Origin: Phoma sp. XZ068
Taxonomy: Eukaryota > Ascomycota > Dothideomycetes > Pleosporales > Didymellaceae
Length of the DNA stretch: 64,000 nt
Direction of reading: 5' to 3'
NCBI GenBank assembly: GCA_004835665.1
Contig: RBKR01000018.1
Span: forward strand, 124,001 to 188,000
Within the stretch, counting starts at the first letter, position 1; every line of letters begins with the position of its first letter. The notes under the pieces are model-generated. The model was not told the origin of the DNA and searched no databases. It saw only the letters and a program-made list of their open reading frames with translations. Made by a program: the position numbers and the translations under genes. This document shows, piece by piece, positions 44,610-55,389 of this stretch.

Positions 44610-45856
44610 GTTGGTGCTTTTGGATGGTTGTAGATGCAGATGGAAGATATTCTGACTGTGAGTGGGGGTTTGAAATACTTGAAGTGAGTGTATTTGATAT
44701 TTCGTTGCTGATCCTATCTTTATGTATCCTGGCTTGCTCGGTGGTTGTCGGCTCTGTTTTGATCCACTTTGTCAACACGGTCTCCGCTGGCGGTGATTCG
44801 ACCTCGGCCTAGGCTCATGACGTCGCATTGCTCACTTGTACCTCTTCTTATGATCTTTCTCCTATCTCCAGCATCAAAAGTCCGTTCAAAAGCAGGCAGA
44901 CATGAAATGCATTCGCAAATATCGCCCAGAAGGGCAGTTCCTTCGCGATGCTGACACACTCATCACGTGCGCTCGGCCGAGGATAAAATGATTGGAAGAG
45001 ACCTCTCCATCGCGATCCGGCTTATTTCTTCGCAACATCATATCAATCTTTTGACAACTCTACAACAGGGTCACCGGACGCCGCAGCTTCCGATGATGCA
45101 GGCAGCAACCTTACTGGGATGGGACGTACGGGCGAATATGTTCCGGACCCGATCGGTGACCCCGACATGGTACCCACAAATCCATAGACTCGTCGAAAGA
45201 GCCTGTTTGACAAACACATCGCACGGCCATCTGACAATTTGCAAGCTGCTGGAACTGTTGGACGTCACTAAATTGCCAGATCGCATGAGACCTGTTCGGA
45301 ACCTCTGGCTGGGAACTGAAATGAGAATGTCCCTTAGCACAACTAGAGGTGACACCTATCTTTGGGTATGTTCGATGTAACACACAAGACGGTACACTTT
45401 ATGGGGATATATCGCCCGTCGCTCGTTCTTCATGGCAACATAGCTGGCTACGATTCTCCCCAGTACTATCTCCTCCTTGGTAGGCAAAGGGACTACGCAC
45501 TCATGAAGCTAGGTTGAGCTGCTTCCTCTGCTTCCGAAGACCGCATGGTTTTGCTCTTGCATCTGAAATCTAGACATATCGTCTCTGTTGCGAAATTCGG
45601 AAGCAGACCGGCATTTCGAAAGTGAAGGATGGGCGTTTCACGTAGTTCATTTACTGGAGCCAGGTAGTCTGGCCGCCGCGTCTGACGCTGTAGGTCGCTG
45701 TCCATCTCGAAGTGTGGTTGGTGCCTTGTGCCATGCTTCAGATGTCGCGTTTGCGCTACGTGTGTAGTGTTTCCTTTGCACCGTTGTTTATAGGCGTGGG
45801 TCCATCAGAAGCAAGGCCTTCCACTACCGTCCATCCTGGACCTGTACTCTGCGCGC
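44610..45856. other. 1.25-kb region without supported gene
   Basis: It holds the GST promoter and the 3' flank of the large minus-strand gene. Several overlapping frames exist on both strands (44967-45380 plus; 45071-45383 minus). One plus-strand stretch (about 44993-45190) lacks an ATG and reads protein-like (...STTGSPDAAASDDAG...GEYVPDPIGDPDMVPTNP), possibly a gene relic. None is strong enough to call. Confidence 0.35.
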
Positions 45857-48615
45857 TCAGTCATCATCTTCCTCCTCCTTATCTGGCTTCAAGTAATCAA
45901 AGAGCCACTTCCTCCCCCTCTCAGCCATCTCGCCCCTCGCCAATTTCTTCATTTCCTCCTCGAGAGTCGCGATCTCGTCTTTGATGTACCACCTCCCATT
46001 CGCCAACAGGGAACTATTGATTTCGAATTCCAAGGCCGCTTTTCCTTCATTTGTGGGGATCTTATGCCTATATTCTTTTTCCATGCGTACGATTCTCTCT
46101 TCATTGAGTTTGATGGTGCCTTCAAGTGCCGCGATCTCGTCTCTAGCGCGTTCAAACACGTCTTTGAATGGAAGCAGTTCGCACCCTGTCTTCTTGCAGT
46201 GCGCTTCGGCTTCGGCTCTGCACTGTGAGTGCGCGAGCTCCAGCCACTCTCGTTCTTCCGTTTTATCTGTGATGCAATTTTCCAGCCAGTGTGGATCGTC
46301 TGATTTGACGTAGTAGAGACGATGCTCACAGTGCCTGGTAATATTTGTGTACCGTGCTTCTTCCAGGGTGCCTTGTAGGGCCACGAGTTCCCATAGGATC
46401 ATGTCTTCCTCTTGTACGCAGATGCCCTCTGGACAAAGTTCTGCGACTTTTGCTCGGGCAGAGTCAAGCTCTGCTTGCATGTCGTCGAGGTCCCAAAGGG
46501 TGCGCTGAATGCGCCATTCATAGAGTGCTATCTCGTCTTCATCTGTTGCCAAGTCAAGTGCCTCACGGTGGCCACGAAGTGTTTGCTGCTTCCAATATAT
46601 TTCGCCTTTGGAAGGATCATATGTATTGATGTTTACTTCAACAATGGTCTGGTTGTAGCCGGCAAGCTCGTCGATGCGTCTGAGTGCTGCCTCCGCGTAG
46701 CCTTTACCCGAAGGCTTGTGTTGAGCGCGGATTAGATCCGCGTTGACTTGCGCTGTGGTATTCCTGTTATTGTAAGCTTCAAGGATTTAGACTGCGAGTG
46801 CATGCCTCACACTTGCCCTTCTGGTTCTCCAGCTGACTGTCCCATGCTCTCGATTTGTTCTTGCACCTGTTTTAGCCATACCCATCGCTGGTACTCTTTG
46901 TACGTTGCTCTTTCTAGTTCATCGTCTCCTTCCTTACTTCGAATCTCGTACATTCCTATCAGCATCTCGTATAGTTCACCTGACCCTTCCCTCGCCTCGT
47001 CAATCAACCGTTTAGTGTGCTCTATCTGGGCTTCGCTTCTGATGTTTTCTTGTTCTAATTGAAAGATGAACTTCTCTGCCTCGGGTACCGCAGCTTTGGC
47101 GTCCTTGGGGAGCGTATTAAGAAACATAAGACTCTGGGCTATACGAGCTCTGGCCGTGGCAATCCTGCGTTCGTTCTCAGTGATTCGGAGTCTGGCGCGC
47201 GCCCATATATCCTCAGCACGCAATAATTTGCATCCAGTTCCTTCGCAGTGTTTCAATGCGTCCGACTTGGATTCTGCGTGCGCGCGACGGATGTATGGTA
47301 CCTTCCGCTCTTCATTCGTCAAGCAGGCTCTGAGTTGCGAGGTGGTAAAGTTGGTAGCTGCCCTTCCCATATTTGCTCCCAGGCTGTTAAAGTATTGAAA
47401 CTGAAGATTGCACATGTTGGTATGGTTCGACTGTTCAGCTGATTCCAGCTTATATGAAAGAGCCCACTCTTCCCACAAGACTGGTGCAGAGTTTGATTCA
47501 CAAACACCATCAGGACAAAACTTGGCTTTATCCTCCGTCACGAGAGACAGTTCGGCGGTTTTATCCTCAAGCTCCCATTCTCGTTTCTGAACGTGCCAGC
47601 GTTGAATGTAGCGTTGTTTCTTGGTTGTCGATGTTGCTAGAGCGTTACGGTAATGTGCAAGCCGCTTCTCAATATATCTTAGTGTGACAGTGATAGTGTC
47701 AATGTGAACTTGTATTGCTTCGGCCATGGTGTGACTTCGGGGGGCGTTATGTTTTCGAATGACGTCTGCGTTGAACTTCACGGCATCGAATGGATTCGGC
47801 CAGCCGCTGCGCTTCATTGCGCTTTTGAGGTAGTCGCCATCAAGACCAAATCCATCAACTTTTCCAGGCGCAAATAATTCCACTGATTTGGGGTTTTCGT
47901 GATTCGACGTCTCCCATGGAGTCCATTTCAGGTTTCGATAGTTATTCGCAATGGCGCGCAAGATGTGGGGTGCGCCGTCCGGTTTGTCCCAGGTCATTTC
48001 GCTGGCGTCTTCGAACCACCAGCGATTCATCTCTTCACCGAATTCCTGCTGAGCTTGAGTTTCCCCCACCCATAGCTCAGCATCGAATATCCGGATCGCA
48101 TCTCTTTCGGTGTTGTATATTAACACCCAGGTGCGGTCGTTGTTCCACCCACCAGTTCCCCAGTTGGTAAGCGCGATGTCATTGTGAGACATGTAGTCAG
48201 TCCATCCTATGGATTCGCCACGCAAAGGGTCACAGAGCTCTGATAGGTGTTGCGAGTCCTTGTAATTCATGAACTGGCCGCCATAGATCCAGTCAGGCAC
48301 CTCGAGTAATGTTATGTCGACATATGGCAGGATCTCCATCAGTCGAATTACCGAGGCGCTGGGTTTACAAGGTATGGATGTCAAGTTAAGCTGGTGTGGA
48401 CCACGGTTTATGGCGTTGTGGGGAATGAAAGTCGAATTGGCAAGGGTTGAGTATATGTCGTCCATCAAAGTGGCAATTAGCTGCAGCTTGGTCTCATCGT
48501 AGGATGGATCCGTTCCCGCAGGAAGTATTTTGTAGATGTGCGGAGCGCATAACAGAATGATTAGAGGAAGGAAAACAACCGTGATGGGGTTCTGAAGCCA
48601 TTGAGGAGCTGGCAT
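45857..48615 (-). CDS. Large single-pass membrane protein with duplicated six-Cys coiled-coil unit
   Basis: Exons 48615-46811 and 46763-45857 (47-nt intron, GT/GTGAGG donor) give 903 aa; I do not recognise a family. One hydrophobic segment (~10-30, ITVVFLPLIILLCAPHIYKIL) near a short N-terminus suggests a type II signal anchor, leaving the rest luminal or extracellular. Residues ~40-300 may be globular and are rich in Trp (NWGTGGWNNDRTWVLIYNTE). The remainder is two copies of one unit, about 312-545 and 658-890. Each has six Cys: C367, C372, C402, C431, C457, C462 and C712, C717, C747, C765, C791, C796, with identical spacing except between the third and fourth. Both have an N-glycosylation sequon five residues before the third Cys (N397, N742). 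Intervening sequence is charged and helical. The C-terminus is acidic (DKEEEDDD). Confidence 0.85.
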
Positions 48616-49012
48616 GGCGAAGCAGGAGGAGGGACAAGAAAGTTGCGATTGAAGACGATGATTGAAGGACGAGACAACTTCCCTTTGCGCGAGTCAGGAG
48701 CATCAGGCCAGGCAGAAGCGGGTGCTTTTGTGATGCTGACTGAGCTTCAACGCTCTACTAGTATGCGTTTTTGCACGTGGATGTTGTTGTTGAAAACACA
48801 TTCTAGTCCAGTCCCTCCAAAACTAATAAAGTCTAAGTGTGACTTTTTTGTGAAGTTGCAGGAGTGAAGGATGACGCGCCCTGAACCCTTGCTCGCGTGT
48901 GTGGCTCGGTGCATGACTCGCGTGGTTTTCGGTGTATTGAACCCCGCGACACCAAAAAGTTGTATCACAATTGCGCAGCCCTTTGTAGCGGTTCACTAGA
49001 CAAAAACGTGTT
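48616..49012. promoter_or_regulatory. divergent promoter region, membrane coiled-coil gene / QTRT2
   Basis: 397 bp between divergent starts at 48615 (minus) and 49013 (plus). No TATA box or clear binding motif found. Confidence 0.4.
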
Positions 49013-50604
49013 ATGGAACTGCTTTCCTCCCTGATACCTGGGTCAGCTCCCGTGCCAGCTCCTTTGCCAAAGCTCGACCAACTGCCGCCCGAAATGCTTG
49101 ACTTCACGCTCCTCAAAACAACAGGCGCGCTCGCACCCCGCCTCGGCCGCCTATCTGTCCCCAGACGCAGGAGCCTGTTGACGCCCGGCTTTATTGGGAA
49201 CACGTCGCGTGGCGTCATCCCTCACATTTCGCAGGACAACTTCCCGAAAGGCGTGGACCTCAATGGCGTCTATGTCGCGCTCGAAGACTGTAGGAAGCCC
49301 ATGACGCATGACGTGGCTCGTCGCTGACGCTGGCAGTCATCGAAAAGCTCCCTCAGAAGACACCGCCGGTCCTCCAATACGACGTCCCCGAGCCGCTACG
49401 CAAGTTCATCGCCCTTCCGCAGGACACCCTCCTCATGCTTGGCCCGCGCCGCAACCCGCCCATCCCGTCTCCGATACACAGCACCAATCGAGAGCTGGGT
49501 GTCTTGACCTCTGTTGGCTTCAAGCCCTTGAGTTCGGACTACTATGCTGCCGCCGCACGGAAACTGCAGCCGGACATTGTGGTCGGCTTGGCTGACATCC
49601 CGTTCGGCCAGGAAGCAGTGGGGATAAAGAGGAAGGACAAGATGAGCGATAGAACGGAAACATGGACTCGCGACATCATCGCCAAGAAGGCTACACTGGA
49701 CAAGGATGAGCCGAGCTGGGGCATCTTCGCGCCAATCCTGCCCATTGACCGTGATCTGCAGAGCTGGTATCTCGAGCACCTGGTAGACGACATGGTTGAC
49801 AAGATCTCTGGCGTGGCCATCTACGACGTGTACCTACTCGACGACCTATCTGAGGAACTTCACCACTTGCCAAGGCTGTCCTTCCACGCCCCAGCCAGCC
49901 CTCAAGAGATCCTTCGACAGATCAGTCTGGGTATGGATATCTTCACCGTCCCATTCTTGACCGATGCCACAGATGCCGGCATCGCCCTGAACTTCACCTT
50001 CCCTGCCCCGCCCAAAGATACCACCTCCAGCTCGAGGCAAGATCTTGGGCTGGACATGTGGTCTGATGCACACGCTACTTCCGTCATACCTTTAAGCGAA
50101 GGATGCACATGCTATGCATGCACCACCCACCACCGTGCCTACATCCAGCACCTCCTCGCCGCCAAGGAGATGCTCGGCTGGGTGCTCATCCAAATCCACA
50201 ACCACGCCATCCTCACCTCCTTCTTCGCCGGTATCCGCGCCTCCATCGCGGCAGATACATTCGACCAAGACGTCGCAGCATTCGAGCGATACTACGAATC
50301 CGCGCTACCGGAGAAAACAGGCCAAGGGCCGAGGGTAAGAGGGTACCAATTCAAGGCCGAAGAGCACGCGAAGCCCGCGAAGAAGAACCAGAGGGTTTTC
50401 ACCAAGTACGACGACGCCAAGATTGCAGAGCTGAGGCTGCAGGCCGCACACGGACAGCAGCCAGGCTCGAAGCCTGAAATGCGAGATGTTATCGATGACG
50501 AAGCTCTTGTTGGGCTTGTGGGCCTGAACGAGGTCGATGTCGACGGCGCACGACAGGTAGAGTCGCTAACGTTAGATGACAACTTGGAAACGAAGCAAAA
50601 GTAA
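49013..50604 (+). CDS. QTRT2: Queuine tRNA-ribosyltransferase accessory subunit 2
   Basis: Non-catalytic partner of the eukaryotic tRNA-guanine transglycosylase that exchanges guanine 34 for queuine in tRNAs with GUN anticodons. Exons 49013-49289 and 49337-50604 (47-nt intron, VALED/FIEKLP) give 514 aa. TGT barrel features include LDFTLLKTTGALAPRLGRL, TPGFIGNTSRGVIPHISQDN and LVDDMVDKISGVAIYD. The zinc site is complete: C349, C351 and C354 in GCTCYACTTHHRAYIQHLL plus H380. The C-terminal ~90 residues are a charged extension. Presence of this subunit implies that the fungus salvages queuine, which it cannot make. Confidence 0.93.
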
Positions 50605-51340
50605 TAGACGTTTGAGTCTGAGATACCCCACTTCAAAACAAAAACAAAAACAAAAACATATATAACTCATGGTCTCTATTGACTCACATCTACAAACCGA
50701 AAGTTACCCTACACTCGCCGTGCTGCACGACAGTGACCCACGCCCAACGATACTCACACAGATAATGTTCTTTGCGAACGCACCTTCGGCATACATACAC
50801 GTTGTCACACTTGGCGAACACTGTTATCCGTACACTCTAACTTAACATGTAGGTACAGGGGGGCAGCCAGCAGAACGACGTGCAGGCCAGCGCCAATTAA
50901 TGCGCCAACCTGCGGCAAGGATTGAGCCCGATCTGTTTCTCAAGGGACGATGGGATCAATTTGCTCTCTACCCCTCACTCCTCAGAAGCTGCCAGTAAGA
51001 GAACAACATCCAGGAGTGTTTCTTCGCGCATATCAAAGTGCCGCCCAGAACGAATCAGGCTCTGAACAAGGCTGTGCAGCGCAGAATCCTTCAGCGGTTA
51101 CACAACATCCTCTGCTGCCTAAAGTCTTGAACACAGCCCCAACATGACCAGCCATATTTAAGTAGGAATGAAAATGACAGCGTCTCTCTGCACAGAAATT
51201 CCTGTCATTCTGCATTGTCGGTTTGGACAGATTTTTTAGTTTTACAGTGCGCTGCTTATCGCCATTGTCTGGCGGGCTAGGGGCTCGTGACCTCTTTGAG
51301 CGAGGGTCGTATCGAATTGCCCCATATATTTCCAAATACC
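50605..51340. other. intergenic region, QTRT2 to HET gene
   Basis: 736 bp. It begins with a CAAAAA repeat (50634-50657), probably in the QTRT2 3' UTR. The frame of the HET gene is open a little upstream of 51341 but only with a GTG. No other feature seen. Confidence 0.4.
50634..50657. repeat. CAAAAA hexanucleotide run
   Basis: Four consecutive CAAAA/CAAAAA units ~30 bp after the QTRT2 stop codon; a simple A-rich microsatellite. Confidence 0.7.
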
Positions 51341-52675
51341 ATGTCTTCTACACATGCAGACGCTGGTTGTACCGTCGAGTTCTACAAGCACCAACCCCTC
51401 GATGTCAAAAAGCATCAGATTCGTCTCCTTAAACTTCGCAATCCATCCAAACATACCCTAGAATATCGTCTTACGACTTTTGATTTCGATCGAGCCCCAT
51501 CGTATGTTGCTCTATCGTATACATGGGGGACCGATCCCTCGACTGGATGTGTCAGCATTGATGGGAAGACGCTGGAGATTGGAATGAACCTTTTCGTCTT
51601 TCTGGGAACTTATAAGACTGACAAGTACCTATGGATTGATCAGATCTGCATCGACCAGTCGAGCCCTCAAGAGCAAAGCCATCAAGTTCGAATGATGTCG
51701 CAGATCTACAGCCGATGTGAATTCGTGCTGATCTGGCTGCGGGATGAATCAACTTGTATCCCCTCGACACAACAGGCAGCTCTGGATTTCAACAATGGCA
51801 TTCAATCATATCTGGAAGATGGCAACCGCGAAAATGGCTCTAGTAACGGCAAAGCGTTTTGCAAATGGCCAACGCTTGCCCTGCTGCATAACTCATACTT
51901 TGGCCGACTTTGGATTGTGCAAGAGGTGTTGCTTCCTAAGAAGATACGTATTCTAGTCGAAGGAAACGTTTGGGTTGTGTGGAAGTCCCTGCACGCGAAA
52001 CATGGAGACCTTCGGGATGAAGTTAAAAAGCTACTACCGAGCACCAGTTGGATGATGGATGTGCAGCTCTATCGCAAAATCTTCGCTACCCATACTCCTA
52101 TAAGTGTAACATCCTACATGACATTAAATGTCGGCAACTTCTGTGACAAAAGATGCAAGGATCCACGAGATAAAGTCTATGGCTTTATGGCAATGGTCCA
52201 AACATCAAGCCAGATCGAAATTGACTATGCGAAGTCAACCCACCAGGTATTTCTTGACGCTATCATGACGATGACAAGAGAATACTGGGAAATGAGACAT
52301 GACACTCTTGTAAAAGGATACGATATCCATCGAGTGGAATGGGATTTTAAGCAGGCCAAAACGTCATCGTTGAACCTCGCACAAGCCATGGGTTTTACGC
52401 TTCTTGAAACTTCTGGCCTTAGATCTTTTGTGGAATGCATTTGGGCGAGGGTTCTCCGGTATGAAATCACAGCCATACAGTCCGGCAGGCATATTTGGAC
52501 TCAATGCATTGAATCAGTTGGTTTTGAGCCGGAATTGCACCAATTGTCCAGCCATCAGAACCTTACAGTGACTTGTGAGCGATGGTGGTACGAGTTCGAG
52601 GGCAATAGATATTACCATGACTGTAAGGAATGGACAGGCAAGGCGACGAGTCAAGAATACACTGCGTCGCACTAG
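51341..52675 (+). CDS. HET-domain (heterokaryon incompatibility) protein
   Basis: Single exon, 444 aa. The HET domain is complete: YVALSYTWG (~55-63), KYLWIDQICIDQSSPQEQSHQVRMMSQIYSRCEFVLIWL (~93-131) and GRLWIVQEVLL. Further HET-adjacent hallmarks are DPRDKVYGFMAM and IEIDYAKSTHQVFLDAI. HET proteins trigger cell death or growth arrest when incompatible fungal individuals fuse, and many copies in a genome are uncharacterised. No partner domain (NACHT, ankyrin, WD) is attached. The gene is intact although it sits ~280 bp from the edge of a transposon-rich island. Start at 51341 is the first true ATG of the frame. Confidence 0.93.
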   Translation: MSSTHADAGCTVEFYKHQPLDVKKHQIRLLKLRNPSKHTLEYRLTTFDFDRAPSYVALSYTWGTDPSTGCVSIDGKTLEIGMNLFVFLGTYKTDKYLWIDQICIDQSSPQEQSHQVRMMSQIYSRCEFVLIWLRDESTCIPSTQQAALDFNNGIQSYLEDGNRENGSSNGKAFCKWPTLALLHNSYFGRLWIVQEVLLPKKIRILVEGNVWVVWKSLHAKHGDLRDEVKKLLPSTSWMMDVQLYRKIFATHTPISVTSYMTLNVGNFCDKRCKDPRDKVYGFMAMVQTSSQIEIDYAKSTHQVFLDAIMTMTREYWEMRHDTLVKGYDIHRVEWDFKQAKTSSLNLAQAMGFTLLETSGLRSFVECIWARVLRYEITAIQSGRHIWTQCIESVGFEPELHQLSSHQNLTVTCERWWYEFEGNRYYHDCKEWTGKATSQEYTASH

Positions 52676-52952
52676 GTCTACGCGTATATTCTTTCAGTTG
52701 TAGCGGCAGTTGATTTACATAATTCCGATTCTAGACAAAAATATCTTATGTTAACTTGTCTTAAACACATATATTGTGACTTTCTGAGCGGCATTGTTCG
52801 TGTATGGTCTCAGCTCAATTGAAGCAATAATTATGTTACACATGAGAAAATAAAACAATGTCTTGTATGCTGAGCTAGATTCTATTTCTTGCGCTAGGTT
52901 ATGGTAGTTATCTAGGTCTATGCCTGGGAATCGTTAAAAGCCGAGTAGTAAT

Positions 52953-52992
52953 GTCCCTCCCTGGGCTACGGGACACCCTCCGATCTGGGACA
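52953..52992 (+). repeat. left terminal inverted repeat, 40 bp
   Basis: Inverted partner of 59165-59204 with four mismatches. It is preceded by TA at 52949-52950 and two element bases. Confidence 0.8.
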
Positions 52993-53598
52993 TACAAAGG
53001 GTGACTTGACTTAAAGTACCTCGCTTTCTTCGCACGTATAATCAACTGTACCAAAGTGATAAAGGTATAAACTTCCGCTGCTTATACAAGTCTAGATCTT
53101 TGCACATCTCAAAATTACGTTACCTTGCCACCTTCATGCCAAAGTTACAGAGAGCCTTGCTCTTGTGCATGATAATGTTTTTGTGCTTACGACACGACTT
53201 AGAGGCTTCGTACTACATGTCGCTTCCATAAAGTGTGGTATCTAACAACAAGATCCTTATAATAAAGTGCCGAGCCGTGATTAGCGTCGTGTCCACCGTA
53301 ACGCCCAAGTTCATGCAAGTCGTCACGCTGATCGGTACCTCAGCTAGCGCGAAACAGCCCCGCACATCCGACGTAATCTCTGTTGGGTAATTTACAGTGG
53401 CTGCCTGTGGCTGAGCTTACTGCACACTCGGGAGATGTGAACTCCGACTCCGGGCCAGTAATCATAAGGAGACAACCCAACCTTTGTAAGCCTAGAATAC
53501 CCCGGCTTTGCGCGGCCAATCACTGGGTACCAAGATCTCCCAGCACTAATCAAGCTAGCCTTTGATCACTGAATATCCAGTTCGCGAAACAGTGCAAT

Positions 53599-53749
53599 AG
53601 ATATACAGCCACGAGCGATTGCAGCTTCACCCCTGCACGCCACTACATCAATGTTCCAGTCATCACGCGCTGACAGGGGTCCGGTGTCCCACTTGCCATA
53701 AGGGGCAAGGGCTTCTTGGCCTTGGCGATCGCGTTTATGCGCCAATAGG
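53599..53749 (+). repeat. left long inverted-repeat arm (151 bp)
   Basis: Reverse complement of 54899-55049 with mismatches at 53599, 53603 and 53741. The first two are A against G, consistent with transitions; the third is G against T. Confidence 0.85.
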
Positions 53750-53776
53750 AAGCTTTGGTTCCTCTTGGGCAATTGA

Positions 53777-53797
53777 CCATAGCGTGGTACGCTATGG
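53777..53797. repeat. perfect 8-bp hairpin inside nested element
   Basis: CCATAGCG, a 5-nt loop, then CGCTATGG, 27 bp inside the left arm. It is too short to assign a role. Confidence 0.6.
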
Positions 53798-53962
53798 CAT
53801 TGGAACCATCAGAGTATCAGCTTCTCGTGTTGTGTGGCGATTTGGTGTCGCACGACACTGACGTAACCTTGTTTTGTTCAACATGATCTCGCATATGCCC
53901 TGCATTCTTGCTATTGCATTCTTCAGCCAGTAAACACAAACAAAGCCGGAACCATTTTTATC

Positions 53963-54718
53963 ATGTCCGAACGTGCTGCTTGATAGACCTTTCTCGCAAT
54001 TCCATCGCAATTTTCCAACGTGGCCATGTACATCACGATTCGAAGTCCCCAACAATCCTTTATTACAAACCCGGAACAATGGCTGGGCAGAAGTGCATAT
54101 TTCGAAAACCTTTTCTCCGGAAAATGGGCTGACGGAAAAGAAGATGGCTCATACCCCATCGAGACTGACGCCCGCATCTTTGAACATATTCTTTGATATC
54201 TCCGTACCGGTGTTCTTCCAGTGTTTTACGACAGGGTGGCAGGTCACGACTTCCCACTCTACCAGGCCCTACTTGAAGAGTCAATGTATTTCGCAATCGA
54301 CAGGCTACAAAAGTGGTTACGCGAGCGAAAGTACCTAGACGTTATCAAAATCCATTACATCGCTACCGAGACCCAAGATCGAGATGCTCACCGAAAACAC
54401 ACTACGACCGATACCAACGGCAATTGTTTCATGGTGGAGGATCGCTTTGTCGAGATCACAACAAACAGTAACGTCAGGATCACGATGGTGCCTATCACAA
54501 TACAAAGAAACGCATTCTATTGCCCGAACGGGAAACATGGCAGAAGCACCGAAGAGTATTGCAGAAGCTGCTTCCCCAAGGCGAAAGATGACAGAATCGT
54601 TGAAGGCAGTGGATGGAAAAGTGAGGGGCAACTCAAGTGGTGTATCGTGCGAGAAGAAACCGTCTTTGACCACAGGCTCTGTGTGGAGGCGTATTTAGAA
54701 GACGATTCAGCTCAATAG
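53963..54718 (+). pseudogene. BTB/POZ (KCTD-like) domain protein, broken by stops
   Basis: One continuous frame of 252 codons interrupted by three stops: TGA and TAG at codons 7 and 8 (53981-53986) and TGA at 54194-54196. No frameshift is seen. The translated core SFITNPEQWLGRSAYFENLF...DARIFEHIL*YLRTGVLP resembles a KCTD/Kv-type BTB domain, followed by a variable C-terminal region. Each stop is one C-to-T step from an Arg or Gln codon, the pattern RIP leaves. It is the only cargo of the nested inverted-repeat element. A downstream ATG at ~54026 could start an N-truncated product but would still meet the third stop. Confidence 0.7.
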
Positions 54719-54898
54719 AGAGCAGATATTCGCCTTCGTCACGGGTGGTAGTAACAGGGCGAACTCAGTGCTTGCTAGCGGCGATTTCGCATTCAGTGCG
54801 TGGGGAGCTAATCACTTTTTAAGATTTTCATGGACAATTATCTGATAATCACAGAATCATTTCAAACTACAACTGCTGGGTCTTGGAGCCCGATGCTG

Positions 54899-55049
54899 CC
54901 TATTGGAGCATAAACGCGATCGCCAAGGCCAAGAAGCCCTTGCCCCTTATGGCAAGTGGGACACCGGACCCCTGTCAGCGCGTGATGACTGGAACATTGA
55001 TGTAGTGGCGTGCAGGGGTGAAGCTGCAATCGCTCGTGGCTGTACATCC
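54899..55049 (-). repeat. right long inverted-repeat arm (151 bp)
   Basis: Partner of 53599-53749 in opposite orientation, 148 of 151 identical. Confidence 0.85.
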
Positions 55050-55389
55050 AGTGCATTCACATTTGTAGGATCTGTGGATTGCTATAATCTGCCGCTATAG
55101 CTTCTCAACTCGATACTACTCTCATCTGAGTGAGTAAGTGTCTGCCACTATCGCCATACCCACCATGTGTCCTCTTGCTTCTGCCCACGCACGTTCTGCC
55201 GCGTCTTTATCGACTTCATAGCGCGTTGATCAGCATAAGCTACGTTTCCTCCCTGCTTTTCATACTATGCGGTGCGGTAGATCAGGTGGCCCGAGTAGAT
55301 CATCTTTGATGACAGCAACACCTTCAAGGTCTAATAGACCATTGGTTCGTGTTCCTAACGTTGCTTTGCTAGCGATCAACAACATCGTA

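Larger units (their letters stand above)
53599..55049. mobile_element. Nested element with 151-bp inverted repeats and 8-bp target duplication
   Basis: The arms 53599-53749 and 54899-55049 are inverted copies differing at only three positions. They are bordered by AGTGCAAT (53591-53598) and AGTGCATT (55050-55057), a 7-of-8 match expected of a target-site duplication. Long inverted repeats with an 8-bp duplication suit a Mutator-like (MULE) or hAT-type non-autonomous element. The only coding content is a broken BTB-domain gene, making it look like a gene-capturing element. No transposase is encoded. Confidence 0.65.

Noticed and set aside
44967..45380. Plus-strand frame of 137 codons, and an overlapping ATG-less frame at ~44993-45190 ending ...GDPDMVPTNP
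   Set aside because: The first reads like random translation and overlaps equal-length antisense frames. The second looks protein-like but has no start, no family and no splice support.
53566..53772. Similar frames on opposite strands (53566-53772 minus and 54903-55100 plus) as a duplicated short gene
   Set aside because: Both are simply the translation of the two inverted-repeat arms; the similarity ends with the arms.
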